This document shows, piece after piece, positions 35,260 to 45,263 of a stretch of DNA of 64,000 nt. Below the pieces are notes generated by a model. The model did not search any database. It was not told the DNA's origin and was given only the letters and a program-made list of their open reading frames with translations. This DNA comes from an uncultured Clostridia bacterium. GTDB taxonomy: Bacteria; Bacillota; Clostridia; Lachnospirales; Anaerotignaceae. The position numbers and the translations under genes were made by a program. The stretch spans positions 62,001-126,000 of the forward strand of contig CALWRF010000011.1 of assembly GCA_944383885.1 (NCBI GenBank), given 5' to 3'. Numbering within the stretch: the first letter of the stretch is position 1; the number at the start of each line of letters is the position of its first letter.

Positions 35260-37683
35260 ATGATTAAAATCGCTCTTGCAGGCAATCCAAACTGTGGGAA
35301 AACGACGCTTTTTAATGCGCTTACAGGCGCTAACCAATTTGTAGGCAACTGGCCGGGAGTTACGGTTGAAAAGAAAGAAGGAAGGCTGAAAGGCAACAAA
35401 GAAACTGTTATTGTTGACCTTCCTGGCATATATTCTCTTTCGCCTTATACTCTTGAGGAAGTTATAGCCAGAAACTATCTTATTTCAGAAAGACCTGACG
35501 CCATACTTAATATACTTGACGGAACAAACATTGAGCGAAATCTCTATTTAACAACACAGCTTACAGAGCTTGGCATTCCTGTTGTTATAGCTGTAAATAT
35601 GATGGACGCTGTTAGAAAAAGCGGCGACTTTATTAATACAGCGGAGCTTTCTAAAAAAACAGGCTGCAAAGTAGTTGAGATTTCCGCTCTTAAAGGCGAA
35701 AATGTTATGGAGGCAGCTCAGGAAGCTGTTAAGGTAGCTTTAAGCAAAAAAGCTGCAATCCCTCAGCATACGTTTAATGAAGAAGTAGAAGAAATACTTG
35801 ATAATATAGAAGGAAAAATAACAGATATTCCTGATGAGCAGAAAAGATTTTTTGCAATTAAGCTTTTTGAAAGAGACGACAAAATTAAGAGCCTTATGAA
35901 AAATCCGCCTGACGTGGAAAAGCTTATAATTGAGGCTGAAGAAAAGTTTGATGATGACAGCGAAAGCATAATAACAAATGAGAGGTATGTTTATATTTCT
36001 TCCATTATTAAAAGCTGCTATACAAAAAAGAGCAAAGAAAAACTTTCGGCATCTGATAAAATAGACAAAATAGTTACTAACAGAATACTGGCTTTGCCTA
36101 TATTTGCTGTTGTGATGTTTATAGTTTATTACATATCAGTTACAACAGTTGGCACTATTGCAACTGATTGGGCAAATGACGGAGTATTTGGTGACGGATG
36201 GTTCTTTTTAGGTCGCGGTTCAGACGCATACAGTGAAGCGTCAGATGAATACAGTGCAGCTCAGACAGAAATTGAAGCATTTTTGGCAGCGGCAGAAGAA
36301 GCCGGCATTGATGTAGAAGCTTCAGATTTTATTAATCAGGCTGAGGCGGCGCAAATAGTAGGTGAAGCTGAATTCTATGATGACAACGGCAATGTTGAAG
36401 AAACCGTTAGTGTTGATTCCGCCTTATATTCACAGGCTTTGGAAGCAGAAGAGCCGAATCCTTCAGATTTTGGACCATATATTCCAGGCATACCTGTTTT
36501 AGTTGAAAGTTTGCTTGTTTCAATTAACTGCGCAGAATGGCTTCAAGATTTAATACTTAACGGAATTATAGCCGGTGTTGGCGCTGTTTTAGGCTTTGTT
36601 CCTCAGATGTTTGTACTTTTTGCGTTCCTCGCATTCCTTGAAGCATGCGGATATATGGCAAGGATTGCTTTTATTATGGACAGAGTGTTTAGAAAATTCG
36701 GACTTTCAGGAAAATCTTTTATACCTATGCTTATAGGCTCAGGCTGTGGTGTTCCTGGAATTATGGCTTCAAGAACAATTGAAAATGACAAAGAGCGTAA
36801 AATGACTATTATGACGACAACTTTTGTCCCTTGCGGCGCTAAGCTGCCTATAATTGCCCTTATTTCAGGCGCTCTTTTCGGCGGTGCATGGTGGGTTGCC
36901 CCAAGCGCTTACTTTGTTGGCATTGCAGCTATTATATGCTCAGGCATAATACTTAAAAAGACAAAAATGTTTGCCGGCGAACCTGCCCCGTTTGTAATGG
37001 AGCTTCCGCCTTATCACATGCCTACAGTTGGAAATATACTCAGGAGCATGTGGGAGAGAGGTTCATCATTTATTAAAAAAGCTGGAACAATCATACTTCT
37101 TGCCACAATATTTGTATGGTTTACATCTGGATATGGATTTACAGACGGAGCATTTGGACCGTGTGATATGGAAAACAGCATACTTGCAAGCATAGGCAAT
37201 GTAATTTCTGTACTGTTTGTACCTCTTGGCTGGGGAAACTGGCAGGCATCCGTTGCGGCTATTACAGGTCTTATAGCCAAAGAAAATGTAGTTGGCACAA
37301 TGGGCATACTTTATGGCGGTTTTGAAGAAGTTGCAGAAAACGGCTGGCAGGTATGGGCGAATATAAGGGCAGCATATACACCTGTTGCAGCATATTCATT
37401 CCTTGTATTTAATCTTCTCTGCGCGCCTTGCTTTGCTGCCATGGGAGCTATTAAAAGAGAAATGAATAATTTTAAATGGTTTATTGGCGCTATAGCTTAT
37501 CAAACAATATTTGCTTATTGTGTTGCGCTTTGTGTTTATCAAATAGGAACATTTATAACAACAGGAGTATTTGGTGCAGGTACAGTTGTTGGATTTGCTT
37601 TAATTGCTGTGTTTATATATCTCCTTTGCAGAAAATATAAAGAAAGCACATCGCTTAAAGTTGATTTATCAGCTAATATTTAA
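35260..37683 (+). CDS. feoB: Ferrous iron transporter FeoB
   Basis: GTPase-coupled membrane Fe(II) importer. The cytosolic G domain starts KIALAGNPNCGKTTLFNAL, with GNWPGVTVEKKEG, DLPGIYSLSPYT, NMMD and ISALKG. The membrane part carries the paired Gate/Nucleoside-recognition motifs (GSGCGVPGIMASRTIEN; FVPCGAKLPIIALI). The ATG at 35260 with GAGGGGGA upstream is right; an ATG-less extension to 35206 lacks the family. The protein is 807 residues, longer than usual, because an acidic insertion of about 100 residues (roughly 305-415) lies between the first and second membrane segments. Followed by a Cys-rich FeoB-associated peptide. Confidence 0.96.
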   Translation: MIKIALAGNPNCGKTTLFNALTGANQFVGNWPGVTVEKKEGRLKGNKETVIVDLPGIYSLSPYTLEEVIARNYLISERPDAILNILDGTNIERNLYLTTQLTELGIPVVIAVNMMDAVRKSGDFINTAELSKKTGCKVVEISALKGENVMEAAQEAVKVALSKKAAIPQHTFNEEVEEILDNIEGKITDIPDEQKRFFAIKLFERDDKIKSLMKNPPDVEKLIIEAEEKFDDDSESIITNERYVYISSIIKSCYTKKSKEKLSASDKIDKIVTNRILALPIFAVVMFIVYYISVTTVGTIATDWANDGVFGDGWFFLGRGSDAYSEASDEYSAAQTEIEAFLAAAEEAGIDVEASDFINQAEAAQIVGEAEFYDDNGNVEETVSVDSALYSQALEAEEPNPSDFGPYIPGIPVLVESLLVSINCAEWLQDLILNGIIAGVGAVLGFVPQMFVLFAFLAFLEACGYMARIAFIMDRVFRKFGLSGKSFIPMLIGSGCGVPGIMASRTIENDKERKMTIMTTTFVPCGAKLPIIALISGALFGGAWWVAPSAYFVGIAAIICSGIILKKTKMFAGEPAPFVMELPPYHMPTVGNILRSMWERGSSFIKKAGTIILLATIFVWFTSGYGFTDGAFGPCDMENSILASIGNVISVLFVPLGWGNWQASVAAITGLIAKENVVGTMGILYGGFEEVAENGWQVWANIRAAYTPVAAYSFLVFNLLCAPCFAAMGAIKREMNNFKWFIGAIAYQTIFAYCVALCVYQIGTFITTGVFGAGTVVGFALIAVFIYLLCRKYKESTSLKVDLSANI

Positions 37684-37707
37684 CAAATTTAAAAAGGCGG
37701 CGGTATT

Positions 37708-37869
37708 ATGGGAACATTTATTGTATTGCTTGTATTAATTGCCATAGTATTTTTAGCAATAAGAAAGATATATAAAGACAAAAAGAGCGGTAAAACGTGC
37801 GCTTCCTGCTCAGGCGGCTGTGACTGCGGGTGCGGGCACTGCCATGACAGCATAAAAGAGACTAAATAA
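37708..37869 (+). CDS. FeoB-associated Cys-rich membrane protein, 53 residues
   Basis: A short gene placed 24 bases after feoB. One N-terminal membrane segment (FIVLLVLIAIVFLAI) is followed by a basic stretch (RKIYKDKKSGK) and a Cys-rich tail with six cysteines and two histidines (CASCSGGCDCGCGHCH). This matches the FeoB-associated Cys-rich membrane protein family (PF12669 type), thought to assist ferrous iron handling at the transporter. RBS AAAAAGGCGGCGG. The gene is complete with a TAA stop and a strong terminator immediately after. Confidence 0.88.
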   Translation: MGTFIVLLVLIAIVFLAIRKIYKDKKSGKTCASCSGGCDCGCGHCHDSIKETK

Positions 37870-37872
37870 GAT

Positions 37873-37908
37873 AAAACCGGATAAGACATTTGTTTTATCC
37901 GGTTTTTT
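37873..37908 (+). terminator. Rho-independent terminator of the feo operon
   Basis: AAAACCGGATAA (37873-37884) pairs with TTATCCGGTTTT (37895-37906), followed by T residues. Confidence 0.93.
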
Positions 37909-37996
37909 ATAGGTTTAGTCTGATTAAAATTCTATTATTATAAAATACAGCAGCCTTGAATAAACAATTAACTGAAAATGATAAGTCTTGTATAAT

Positions 37997-38030
37997 AAAA
38001 AACGGCATTAAATTAATAATGCCGTTTTTT
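37997..38030 (-). terminator. Terminator of proS (works on both strands)
   Basis: AAAACGGCATTA pairs with TAATGCCGTTTT around an AATTAA loop, with T-runs on both strands; located 39 bases beyond the proS stop. Confidence 0.9.
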
Positions 38031-38068
38031 GATAATGATTTATTTGTGGTTTAATTAGATTATTTAGA

Positions 38069-39505
38069 TTAATAAGCTCTGCCCCATATAACCATGTGTT
38101 TTGCTTTTTTGCCGCAGCACACGCATGTATCTGATATTTCTTCCTGCTCAAAAGGTATGCATCTTGATGTAGCAGATGTAAGCTCTTTGATTTTATCTTC
38201 GCAAGCTTGGTCGCCGCACCACATAGCTTTAATAAAACCAGGGTGTTCATCAAGTATTTTTGAAAACTCATCCATATTTTTAGCTGTATAAGTTTTATTT
38301 TTACGGTTTTCAAGAGCTTTGTTAAAAAGATTATTCTGTATATCCTCAAGGAGAGACAAAACGCTTTCTTCAATGTTGTCAAGTGAAACAAAAGTTTTTT
38401 CGCCTGTATCTCTTCTTACAAGTACGCACTGGTTCTTTTCAATATCTTTAGGACCTATCTCAAGGCGAAGAGGAACGCCTTTCATTTCATACTCGCTGAA
38501 TTTCCAGCCAGGGTTTTTATCTGTTAAGTCATTTTTAACCCTCACAACTTTTTTAAGTCTTTCTGTTAATTCCTGAGCCTTTTCAACAACGCCTTCCTTC
38601 TGCATAGCTATAGGTATAACCATAACCTGTACAGGCGCAATTTTTGGCGGAAGGACAAGACCGCTGTTGTCTCCATGAACCATTATTATAGCGCCTATTA
38701 TACGAGTTGAAAGACCCCATGATGTCTGATGAACATACTGGAGCTGATTATCCTTATCGGTATACTGAATTTCAAAAGGCTTTGAGAAAAGGTCGTCAAA
38801 ATTATGGCTGGTGCCGGACTGAAGAGCCTTTCCGTCATGCATAATACTTTCAATTGTATACGTGTTTTTAGCGCCTGCAAAACGCTCTTTTTCGGTTTTT
38901 TCGCCCTTAATTACAGGTATTGCAAGAACATTTTCACAAAAATCGGCATATATGTTAAGCATTTGTATGGTTTTTTCGTATGATTCCTCAGCTGTAGCAT
39001 GTGCTGTGTGACCTTCCTGCCATAAAAATTCTGTTGTACGGAGGAAAGGGCGAGTTGTTTTTTCCCATCTTACAACTGAACACCATTGATTATAAAGTTT
39101 AGGCAAGTCCCTGTATGAATGAATTACATTGTGGTAATGGTCACAGAAAAGTGTTTCTGATGTAGGGCGGACAACAAGTCTTTCCTGAAGTTTGTTATCT
39201 CCGCCCTGCGTAACCCATGCAACTTCAGGAGCAAAGCCTTCAACATGGTCTTTTTCTTTCTGCAAAAGGCTTTCCGGTATAAACATTGGCATGTATACAT
39301 TTTCAACGCCGGTTTCCTTAAATCTCTCGTCAAGCTGTTTTTGTATATTTTCCCACAGGGCAAAGCCGTAAGGCTCTATTATCATGCACCCTTTTACGCT
39401 GGAATAATCGGCAAGCTCAGCTTTTTTAACAACATCTGTGTACCATTGTGGAAAATCAACTTCCATATCAGTAATGGCAGTAACTAATTTTTTATCGTCA
39501 GCCAT
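38069..39505 (-). CDS. proS: Prolyl-tRNA synthetase (archaeal/eukaryotic-type, short form)
   Basis: Class II synthetase charging tRNA-Pro. At 478 residues without the INS editing insertion of the long bacterial form, it belongs to the eukaryotic/archaeal-like ProRS type found in many Clostridia. Motifs: [56 protein letters not shown], and the C-terminal zinc-like cluster with cysteines in CGDQAC, TSRCIPF and [11 protein letters not shown], ending in the usual WGRAY. Preceded by GGGAGGAG. I saw no T-box upstream. Lack of the editing domain suggests that Ala-tRNA-Pro clearance needs a separate protein. Confidence 0.95.
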   Translation of the reverse strand: MADDKKLVTAITDMEVDFPQWYTDVVKKAELADYSSVKGCMIIEPYGFALWENIQKQLDERFKETGVENVYMPMFIPESLLQKEKDHVEGFAPEVAWVTQGGDNKLQERLVVRPTSETLFCDHYHNVIHSYRDLPKLYNQWCSVVRWEKTTRPFLRTTEFLWQEGHTAHATAEESYEKTIQMLNIYADFCENVLAIPVIKGEKTEKERFAGAKNTYTIESIMHDGKALQSGTSHNFDDLFSKPFEIQYTDKDNQLQYVHQTSWGLSTRIIGAIIMVHGDNSGLVLPPKIAPVQVMVIPIAMQKEGVVEKAQELTERLKKVVRVKNDLTDKNPGWKFSEYEMKGVPLRLEIGPKDIEKNQCVLVRRDTGEKTFVSLDNIEESVLSLLEDIQNNLFNKALENRKNKTYTAKNMDEFSKILDEHPGFIKAMWCGDQACEDKIKELTSATSRCIPFEQEEISDTCVCCGKKAKHMVIWGRAY

Positions 39506-39614
39506 AAAATAAATCTCCTCCCTGATTATATTACTAAATATACATTTTATAATATTTCCAGTTTTTAAACAATAACTATTTTCTTTTTTTGCCGATATTT
39601 TTTTATTATGTTGT

Positions 39615-39643
39615 TTTACAAAAAAATATCAGTATGATAAAAT
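39615..39643 (+). promoter_or_regulatory. Sigma-A type promoter for queA
   Basis: TTTACA (39615-39620), 17-base spacer, TAAAAT (39638-39643). Confidence 0.6.
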
Positions 39644-39718
39644 ACAAAAAGATACAGGCGCTTTTTTAAAGATGCTTTATTAATTTTAACATATTTAATA
39701 TAAATTAAGGGGATACAA

Positions 39719-40744
39719 ATGAAAACATCGGATTTTAATTATTACCTTCCAAAAGAGCTGATTGCACAGGAACCTTTAAAAGACAGGGCTTCTTCAAGAT
39801 TAATGGTGTTGGATAAAAAAACAGGAAATATAGAACATAAAGTTTTCAGGGATATTAAGTCATATCTTAAAGCAGGCGACTGCCTTGTTATAAATGATAC
39901 TAAAGTTATGCCGGCAAGGCTTATAGGCGAAAGAAAGGGAACAGGGGCAAGGGTAGAGGTGCTTCTGCTTACAAGAAAAGACATAGACACATGGGAAGTG
40001 CTTACCTATCCGGGGAAAAAAGCTAAAATAGGCGACAAAATTGTTTTTGGCGGCGGAAAGCTTGAATGTGAGGTAACTGACATAATAGAAGGCGGAAACC
40101 GTATTGTAAAATTTACATATGACGGCTTATTTGAAAATGTTCTTGATGAGCTGGGAGAAATGCCGCTTCCTCCATATATTACCCATAAGCTTGAAGACAA
40201 AAACAGGTATCAGACAGTTTATGCCAAAAACGACGGTTCCGCTGCGGCGCCTACCGCCGGGCTTCATTTTACAACAGAGCTTCTTAAAGAAATAGAGGAT
40301 ATGGGCGTTAAAATTGCACATGTTACTCTCCATGTTGGGCTTGGTACATTCAGACCGGTTAAGGTAGATGATGTGCAGAACCACGAAATGCACTCTGAAT
40401 ATTATATTGTGGAGCAGGAACAGGCAGACATTATTAATAATGCCAGAAAAAATGGCGGAAGAATTATTGCAGTAGGCACAACAAGCACAAGAACGCTTGA
40501 GTCTGTTACAGATGAAAACGGTATTGTTCATGCGCAAAGCGGCTGGACTAAAATATTTATATATCCGGGTTATAAATTTAAGGCAATAGACTGCCTTATA
40601 ACTAACTTTCATCTGCCGGAATCTACTCTTATAATGCTTGTTTCGGCTTTAGCTGGAAAAGAAAATGTCCTTAATGCCTATAAAAAAGCGGTTGAAGAAA
40701 AGTACAGGTTTTTCTCATTTGGCGACGCAATGTTCATACGCTAA
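39719..40744 (+). CDS. queA: S-adenosylmethionine:tRNA ribosyltransferase-isomerase QueA
   Basis: Adds the epoxycyclopentane group to 7-aminomethyl-7-deazaguanine in tRNA, the penultimate queuosine step. Motifs: [72 protein letters not shown] and [11 protein letters not shown], then [18 protein letters not shown]. Length 341 is normal. It stands alone: no tgt or ruvB neighbour, unlike the frequent ruvA-ruvB-queA-tgt order. Confidence 0.96.
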   Translation: MKTSDFNYYLPKELIAQEPLKDRASSRLMVLDKKTGNIEHKVFRDIKSYLKAGDCLVINDTKVMPARLIGERKGTGARVEVLLLTRKDIDTWEVLTYPGKKAKIGDKIVFGGGKLECEVTDIIEGGNRIVKFTYDGLFENVLDELGEMPLPPYITHKLEDKNRYQTVYAKNDGSAAAPTAGLHFTTELLKEIEDMGVKIAHVTLHVGLGTFRPVKVDDVQNHEMHSEYYIVEQEQADIINNARKNGGRIIAVGTTSTRTLESVTDENGIVHAQSGWTKIFIYPGYKFKAIDCLITNFHLPESTLIMLVSALAGKENVLNAYKKAVEEKYRFFSFGDAMFIR

Positions 40745-40791
40745 TTTGTTAGTTAAATTCCAAATAAGCTGAAATGAATTTTATGCTGTAA

Positions 40792-40962
40792 AACAAATAA
40801 AATTTATTTGTTAATTTGATGACGTTTTGCAGGGTGTTAAAAAAATTCCGGCGCAGAAAAAGCTTTAAAATAAAAGAAAAAAGTTTATGAATTTGATATT
40901 TTTCCATTGACGAACTGATATAATGAATGTAAAATAAGCGAAAATAATTGTTTTTATTTTCG
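40792..40962 (+). promoter_or_regulatory. Leader region of the GltD-like gene: hairpins and a -10
   Basis: The 261-base gap between queA and the next gene holds a perfect AT hairpin at 40792-40812 (AACAAATAAA-A-TTTATTTGTT). A good -10 TATAAT lies at 40919-40924 with only weak -35 candidates (TTGATA at 40893, 20-base spacing). A second hairpin sits just inside the transcript at 40939-40962 (CGAAAATAA / TTATTTTCG). A weak -35 plus a leader hairpin suggests regulated transcription; this is inference. Confidence 0.4.
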
Positions 40963-41005
40963 TACTTTATAAATATTATGCTTTAATGTGTAAGGAGTTG
41001 GTATT

Positions 41006-42226
41006 GTGTCAGTTTACATAATGGATGAAATAAGCAGGTGCCTTAACTGTAAAAATCCTCTTTGCGTTAAAGGCTGCCCTGTTAATACGCCTATACCGGA
41101 AATAATACAAACGCTTAAAAACGGAAATCTTAACGAAGCAGGTGAAAAGCTTTTTGAAAATAATCCGCTTTCAATGATGTGCGCTCTTGTATGCAATCAT
41201 AATGAGCAGTGCGAAGGTCACTGTGTGCTTGGCAAAAAGGGTATACCGGTTCATTTCAGTACAATAGAGTATTATATTTCAAATACATACTTTGACAAAA
41301 TGAAAATTAAATGCAAAGAGAAAAACGGAAAGAAAGTTGCTGTTATAGGTGCGGGTCCGGCTGGCATAACAATTGCTTTTAAATTGGCGCAGGAAGGTTA
41401 CAGCGTTGTTATATTTGAGGCTAAGGAAAAAATAGGCGGGATGCTTCAGTACGGGATACCTGATTACAGGCTTCCTAAAACTATACTTGAAAGATACAGG
41501 AAAAAACTGCTTGAAATAGGCGTTCAGATAAGGCTTGACACTACTATAGGCGGTACACTTGAAATAGGCGATTTATTTAAAGACGGATATAAATCTGTGT
41601 TTATAGGAACTGGAGTGTGGAGACCTAAAAAGCTTGGTATACCAGGCGAAAGCCGCGGCGATGTGCTTTATGCAATTAATTACCTTGCAAACCCGGAAGG
41701 TCACGATGTAGGCGAGACAGTGGCTGTAATAGGTGCTGGAAACACGGCTGTTGATGTTGCCAGAACATGTCTTAGAAATGGCGCAAGGAATGTAACTCTT
41801 TACGCAAGAGGAACAAAGGTAAGAGCTACTGAAGAAGAAGTAGCTTATGCTAAGCTTGACGGGGCTGAGTTTAAATTCTGTCGGCAGATTTGTGAAATTA
41901 ACGATGAAGGACCTGTTTTTAAACTGGCAATAGTTGACGATGAAGGCAATACAACAGGCTACGCTGATGAGCTGGAGCAGGAAAAAGCCGACACAACAAT
42001 TATAGCAATAAGCCAAAGTCCTAAAGATAAGCTTCTTAACACAACAGAAGGTCTTAAAGGTTCTGACAAAGGGTTCCTTATAACTGATGAAAACGGAAAA
42101 ACAACATGTGAAAAAGTTTATGCTTCAGGAGATGTTGTTTTTGGGGCAAGAACTGTTGTGGAAGCTGTGGCGTTTTCTAAAAAAGTAGCTGAAGCAATGG
42201 ACGAGGATATGCGTTCTGAGGATTAA
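41006..42226 (+). CDS. NAD(P)-dependent FAD/FeS oxidoreductase, glutamate synthase small-subunit-like (GltD/NfnB family)
   Basis: A 406-residue flavoprotein. The N-terminal [4Fe-4S] region has CLNCKNPLCVKGCPVNTPIPE and MMCALVCNHNEQCEGHCVLG, as in GltD, NfnB and DPD-type enzymes. An FAD Rossmann motif KVAVIGAGPAGITIAFKL, IGGMLQYGIPDYRLPK, and an NAD(P) motif AVIGAGNTAVDVART follow, ending ASGDVVFGARTVVEAV. GTG start 8 bases after AAGGAG. No glutamate synthase large subunit (gltB) or NfnA partner is adjacent, so the physiological electron partner is unknown. Confidence 0.87.
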   Translation: MSVYIMDEISRCLNCKNPLCVKGCPVNTPIPEIIQTLKNGNLNEAGEKLFENNPLSMMCALVCNHNEQCEGHCVLGKKGIPVHFSTIEYYISNTYFDKMKIKCKEKNGKKVAVIGAGPAGITIAFKLAQEGYSVVIFEAKEKIGGMLQYGIPDYRLPKTILERYRKKLLEIGVQIRLDTTIGGTLEIGDLFKDGYKSVFIGTGVWRPKKLGIPGESRGDVLYAINYLANPEGHDVGETVAVIGAGNTAVDVARTCLRNGARNVTLYARGTKVRATEEEVAYAKLDGAEFKFCRQICEINDEGPVFKLAIVDDEGNTTGYADELEQEKADTTIIAISQSPKDKLLNTTEGLKGSDKGFLITDENGKTTCEKVYASGDVVFGARTVVEAVAFSKKVAEAMDEDMRSED

Positions 42227-42243
42227 CTTGATATAGGCAGTTA

Positions 42244-42278
42244 TAAAAATCTCACTGTTTGCAGTGGGATTTTTGTTT
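42244..42278 (+). terminator. Rho-independent terminator after the GltD-like gene
   Basis: AAAATCTCACTG and CAGTGGGATTTT around a TTTG loop, followed by T residues. Confidence 0.9.
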
Positions 42279-42294
42279 TAAATTTATGGCTGTA

Positions 42295-42324
42295 TTGACA
42301 ATGTGCTTTTAAATTTAATAAAAT
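42295..42324 (+). promoter_or_regulatory. Sigma-A promoter for the HAD phosphatase gene
   Basis: TTGACA (42295-42300), 18-base spacer, TAAAAT (42319-42324). Confidence 0.7.
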
Positions 42325-42369
42325 ATATTTTAAAAGATATTTAAACTAAGTTTTAAAGGCGGTAACTAT

Positions 42370-43206
42370 ATGAATAAATTGCTTTTTACAGATATAGACG
42401 GCACACTTACAAACGGCAAAGGGAAAATATCGGAAAAAAATATTAAAGTTATAAACCGCCTTGCGGATAAAGGAGTAAAAACTGTTCTATGCACAGGCAG
42501 AAACATAACAAAAGCGCTGCCTGTAGCTAAAGAGCTTAACATAAATCTTCCAATGGTGTGTATAGACGGAATACTTTTATATGATGTTTTAAATAAAAAG
42601 ACTATTCATGGTATGCTTATGGAAAACAGTGAAGCAAAAGAAATTATAAATATAGCCGAAAAATTTGGTGTTTTTGCTGAAGCTTCCAACGGATATAAGT
42701 ATTACAAACACATACACAGCAAAGAGCAGATAAAATTTGATTTTTTTAACGCACATACGCCTTTAGGGTACTTAAAAAGCTATTTAGGAGGAATACGGTA
42801 TTTTGGCAGCTACAAAGAGCTTAAAAAAATATCAGGCGGATACTATCAGGTTACTATTGGCTGCGATAAAAATATTAAGCATGAAATTATAGAAGAAATA
42901 AAGTCAAAAGGCTTTGAAAATATTGATATACGTGATAATTTATGGGACGGATATATTTTTCTTAACCGAAAAGGCGCTGATAAAAGCCGTGGAATTGATA
43001 TATTGTGTAAAGAATTTGAAATATCTCCAGATGAAACAGTTGCAATAGGCGATGATTTAAATGATTTGGGAATGCTTAAATTCTGCGGTACGGGTGTTGC
43101 TATGGGAAACGCAGCTGATATAGTTAAGAAGTCAGCCGATTTTATTACACTAACTAATGACGAAAATGGTTTTGCATTGGCTTGCGAGAGATTTTTTGAT
43201 ATATAA
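42370..43206 (+). CDS. Cof-type HAD-IIB family phosphatase
   Basis: Haloacid dehalogenase superfamily hydrolase of the Cof/YidA type, probably acting on sugar phosphates or flavin nucleotides. Motif I is LLFTDIDGTLTNGKG (nucleophile Asp and acid/base Asp), then TVLCTGRN (motif II), DKSRGIDIL (motif III Lys region) and VAIGDDLNDLGMLKF (motif IV). The C2 cap lies in between. Length 278 is typical. AAAGGCGG RBS. Exact substrate cannot be read from sequence. Confidence 0.9.
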   Translation: MNKLLFTDIDGTLTNGKGKISEKNIKVINRLADKGVKTVLCTGRNITKALPVAKELNINLPMVCIDGILLYDVLNKKTIHGMLMENSEAKEIINIAEKFGVFAEASNGYKYYKHIHSKEQIKFDFFNAHTPLGYLKSYLGGIRYFGSYKELKKISGGYYQVTIGCDKNIKHEIIEEIKSKGFENIDIRDNLWDGYIFLNRKGADKSRGIDILCKEFEISPDETVAIGDDLNDLGMLKFCGTGVAMGNAADIVKKSADFITLTNDENGFALACERFFDI

Positions 43207-43220
43207 TGGAAGTGGTTTAA

Positions 43221-44540
43221 ATGGATTTATTTGAATATGCAAGGCAGCTCAATGCTGATAAGACAGCACCTTTGGCAGCCAGAATGAGACCGGAAACACT
43301 TGATGAGTTTGTTGGACAAAAACATATTATAGGCAAAGGGAAAATGCTTTACAGGGCAATAATTGCCGATAATTTAAGCTCTGTTATATTTTACGGTCCT
43401 CCTGGAACAGGCAAAACTACACTTGCCAGAATTATAGCAAATACCACAAAACGCTCTTTTGTGCAGATAAACGCCACAACTGCCGGTATAAAAGATATTA
43501 AGGAAGTTGTTTCAGAGGCTAAAGACCGGCTCGCAGTTTCTCAAAATAAAACAATACTTTTTATAGATGAGATACACAGGTTTAACAAAACACAGCAGGA
43601 CGCTCTTTTGCCGCATGTTGAAGACGGAACAATAATACTAATTGGAGCTACTACAGAAAATCCATATTTCGAGGTTAATAAGGCTCTTGTTAGCCGGAGT
43701 ATAATATTTGAGCTTTATCAGCTAAATACTGATGACATTAAGGCGCTTATAAAGCGTGCCATAACAGACAGCAAAAAAGGCTACGGAATGTTTAAAATAA
43801 ATTTGGAAAACGACGCTCTTGATTTTTTATCTGATACGGCAAACGGAGATGCGAGGACTGCTCTTAATGCCGTTGAATTAGCTGTTTTATCGACACCGAA
43901 AGATGAAAACGGCGTTATAAATATTGATATTGAAACAGCTCAGGAATGCATACAAAAAAGAGCGCTTAATTATGAAAAAGACGGGGATAACCATTATGAT
44001 ACTATATCGGCTTTTATTAAAAGCATGAGAGGTTCAGACCCTGACGCCGCTCTTTATTATCTGGCTAAAATGCTTTATGCAGGTGAGGACCCTAACTTTA
44101 TAGCAAGAAGAATTGTTATCTGCGCTTCCGAAGATGTTGGAAATGCAGACCCACACGCCTTGCAGGTGGCTGTTTCTGCGGCTCAAGCCGTTAATTTTAT
44201 AGGCATGCCCGAAAGCCGTATTATACTGGCTCAGGCTGTAACTTATATTTCATGCGCGCCTAAAAGCAATGCTTCCTATTTAGGCGTTGAAAAAGCGCTT
44301 CATGACGTAAGGAATGTAAAAATAAAATCAGTGCCTAACCATTTAAAAGACAGCCACTATCCGGGAGCTAAAGAGCTTGGCCATGGCATAGGATATAAAT
44401 ATGCCCACGACTTTGAAGGGCATTATGTTAAACAGCAGTACCTGCCTGATGAACTTGCAGGCACAGTTTATTATGAACCTACTGAAAACGGAGTTGAAAA
44501 GAGAATAAAAGAGTCGCTTTTAAAAAGGCGCGGAAAATGA
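43221..44540 (+). CDS. rarA: Replication-associated recombination protein RarA (MgsA)
   Basis: AAA+ ATPase acting at stalled replication forks. [27 protein letters not shown] is the family start; Walker [15 protein letters not shown], Walker [25 protein letters not shown], sensor [13 protein letters not shown] and the C-terminal [36 protein letters not shown] and [17 protein letters not shown]. Length 439 is normal. Starts 14 bases after the HAD gene, likely the same transcript, with a terminator after it. Confidence 0.96.
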   Translation: MDLFEYARQLNADKTAPLAARMRPETLDEFVGQKHIIGKGKMLYRAIIADNLSSVIFYGPPGTGKTTLARIIANTTKRSFVQINATTAGIKDIKEVVSEAKDRLAVSQNKTILFIDEIHRFNKTQQDALLPHVEDGTIILIGATTENPYFEVNKALVSRSIIFELYQLNTDDIKALIKRAITDSKKGYGMFKINLENDALDFLSDTANGDARTALNAVELAVLSTPKDENGVINIDIETAQECIQKRALNYEKDGDNHYDTISAFIKSMRGSDPDAALYYLAKMLYAGEDPNFIARRIVICASEDVGNADPHALQVAVSAAQAVNFIGMPESRIILAQAVTYISCAPKSNASYLGVEKALHDVRNVKIKSVPNHLKDSHYPGAKELGHGIGYKYAHDFEGHYVKQQYLPDELAGTVYYEPTENGVEKRIKESLLKRRGK

Positions 44541-44554
44541 AACAATAAATTTTG

Positions 44555-44584
44555 AAGGATATGATTAAGTCATATCCTTTTTTT
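44555..44584 (+). terminator. Rho-independent terminator after rarA
   Basis: AAGGATATGA (44555-44564) pairs with TCATATCCTT (44570-44579), then TTTTT. Confidence 0.92.
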
Positions 44585-44595
44585 GCTGTATTTTG

Positions 44596-44624
44596 GAATA
44601 GTATTTATTTATACGGAAATAATA
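44596..44624 (+). promoter_or_regulatory. Putative sigma-G promoter of the spoVA operon
   Basis: GAATA (44596-44600), 17-base spacer, AATAATA (44618-44624). This resembles the sigma-G pattern (-35 GHATR, -10 CATWHTA) with one -10 mismatch. The spoVA operon is transcribed by sigma-G in the Bacillus forespore. Read by eye; the AT-rich setting makes chance matches possible. Confidence 0.4.
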
Positions 44625-44651
44625 GCTGTATTCATAGAAAGGAATGTTGGT

Positions 44652-45263
44652 ATGGATATATATATTTCACCTGTTAAAAAGATATATGTTAAAGACAAAA
44701 AGCTGATACTAATTAAGGATATAGCTGAAGTATTCAGCAAAGATGTGCCTGTTGAAAAAATTCAGAACATACAGGTTTTTAAAATTCCTGACAAGGAGTA
44801 TGGAATTTATAAAATTACGGCTATAGATATTATAAAAGCCATAACAAATAAGTTTAACAACGCAAATATTAATAACATTGGCGAACAGGACGTTCTTATA
44901 CAGTTTGATTCAAAAATGAAAAAATCAGGTAAGTTTTATAATGCTTTAAAAGTTGCGGCGATATCAGTAATTCTGTTTTTCGGCACGGCAACAGCTATAA
45001 TGAGCTTTCATACTGACGGAGAAGTTCCGCAGATTATGAAGGGGTATTATAAAATGTTCTTTAACGAAGAAAAGGAAAATCCGTACATTATGGAAATACC
45101 ATATTCTTTTGGTCTTTCAGTGGGCATTATAATTTTCTTCAATCATTTTGGCAGGAAAATGCTTACACTTGATCCAACCCCTATAGAAGTTCAAATGACA
45201 ACATACGAGGATGAAGTAATTAAAAATCAGCTTAATACCGCTTCCAAAAAAGGGGAGAATTAA
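44652..45263 (+). CDS. spoVAA: Stage V sporulation protein AA
   Basis: Inner-membrane component of the SpoVA dipicolinic acid channel. The cytosolic N-terminal region (DIYISPVKKIYVKDKKLILIKDIAEVF) and two membrane segments (VAAISVILFFGTATAIMSF near residue 100, and SFGLSVGIIIFFNHFG near 155) match SpoVAA. The ATG at 44652 has AAAGGAA upstream; the frame is open further but overlaps the promoter. The product is 203 residues. The next gene starts immediately after its stop. Confidence 0.9.
   Translation: MDIYISPVKKIYVKDKKLILIKDIAEVFSKDVPVEKIQNIQVFKIPDKEYGIYKITAIDIIKAITNKFNNANINNIGEQDVLIQFDSKMKKSGKFYNALKVAAISVILFFGTATAIMSFHTDGEVPQIMKGYYKMFFNEEKENPYIMEIPYSFGLSVGIIIFFNHFGRKMLTLDPTPIEVQMTTYEDEVIKNQLNTASKKGEN

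Noticed and set aside
39506..39718. T-box before proS or preQ1 riboswitch before queA
   Set aside because: No T-box core on the minus strand and no preQ1 hairpin with A-rich tail on the plus strand.
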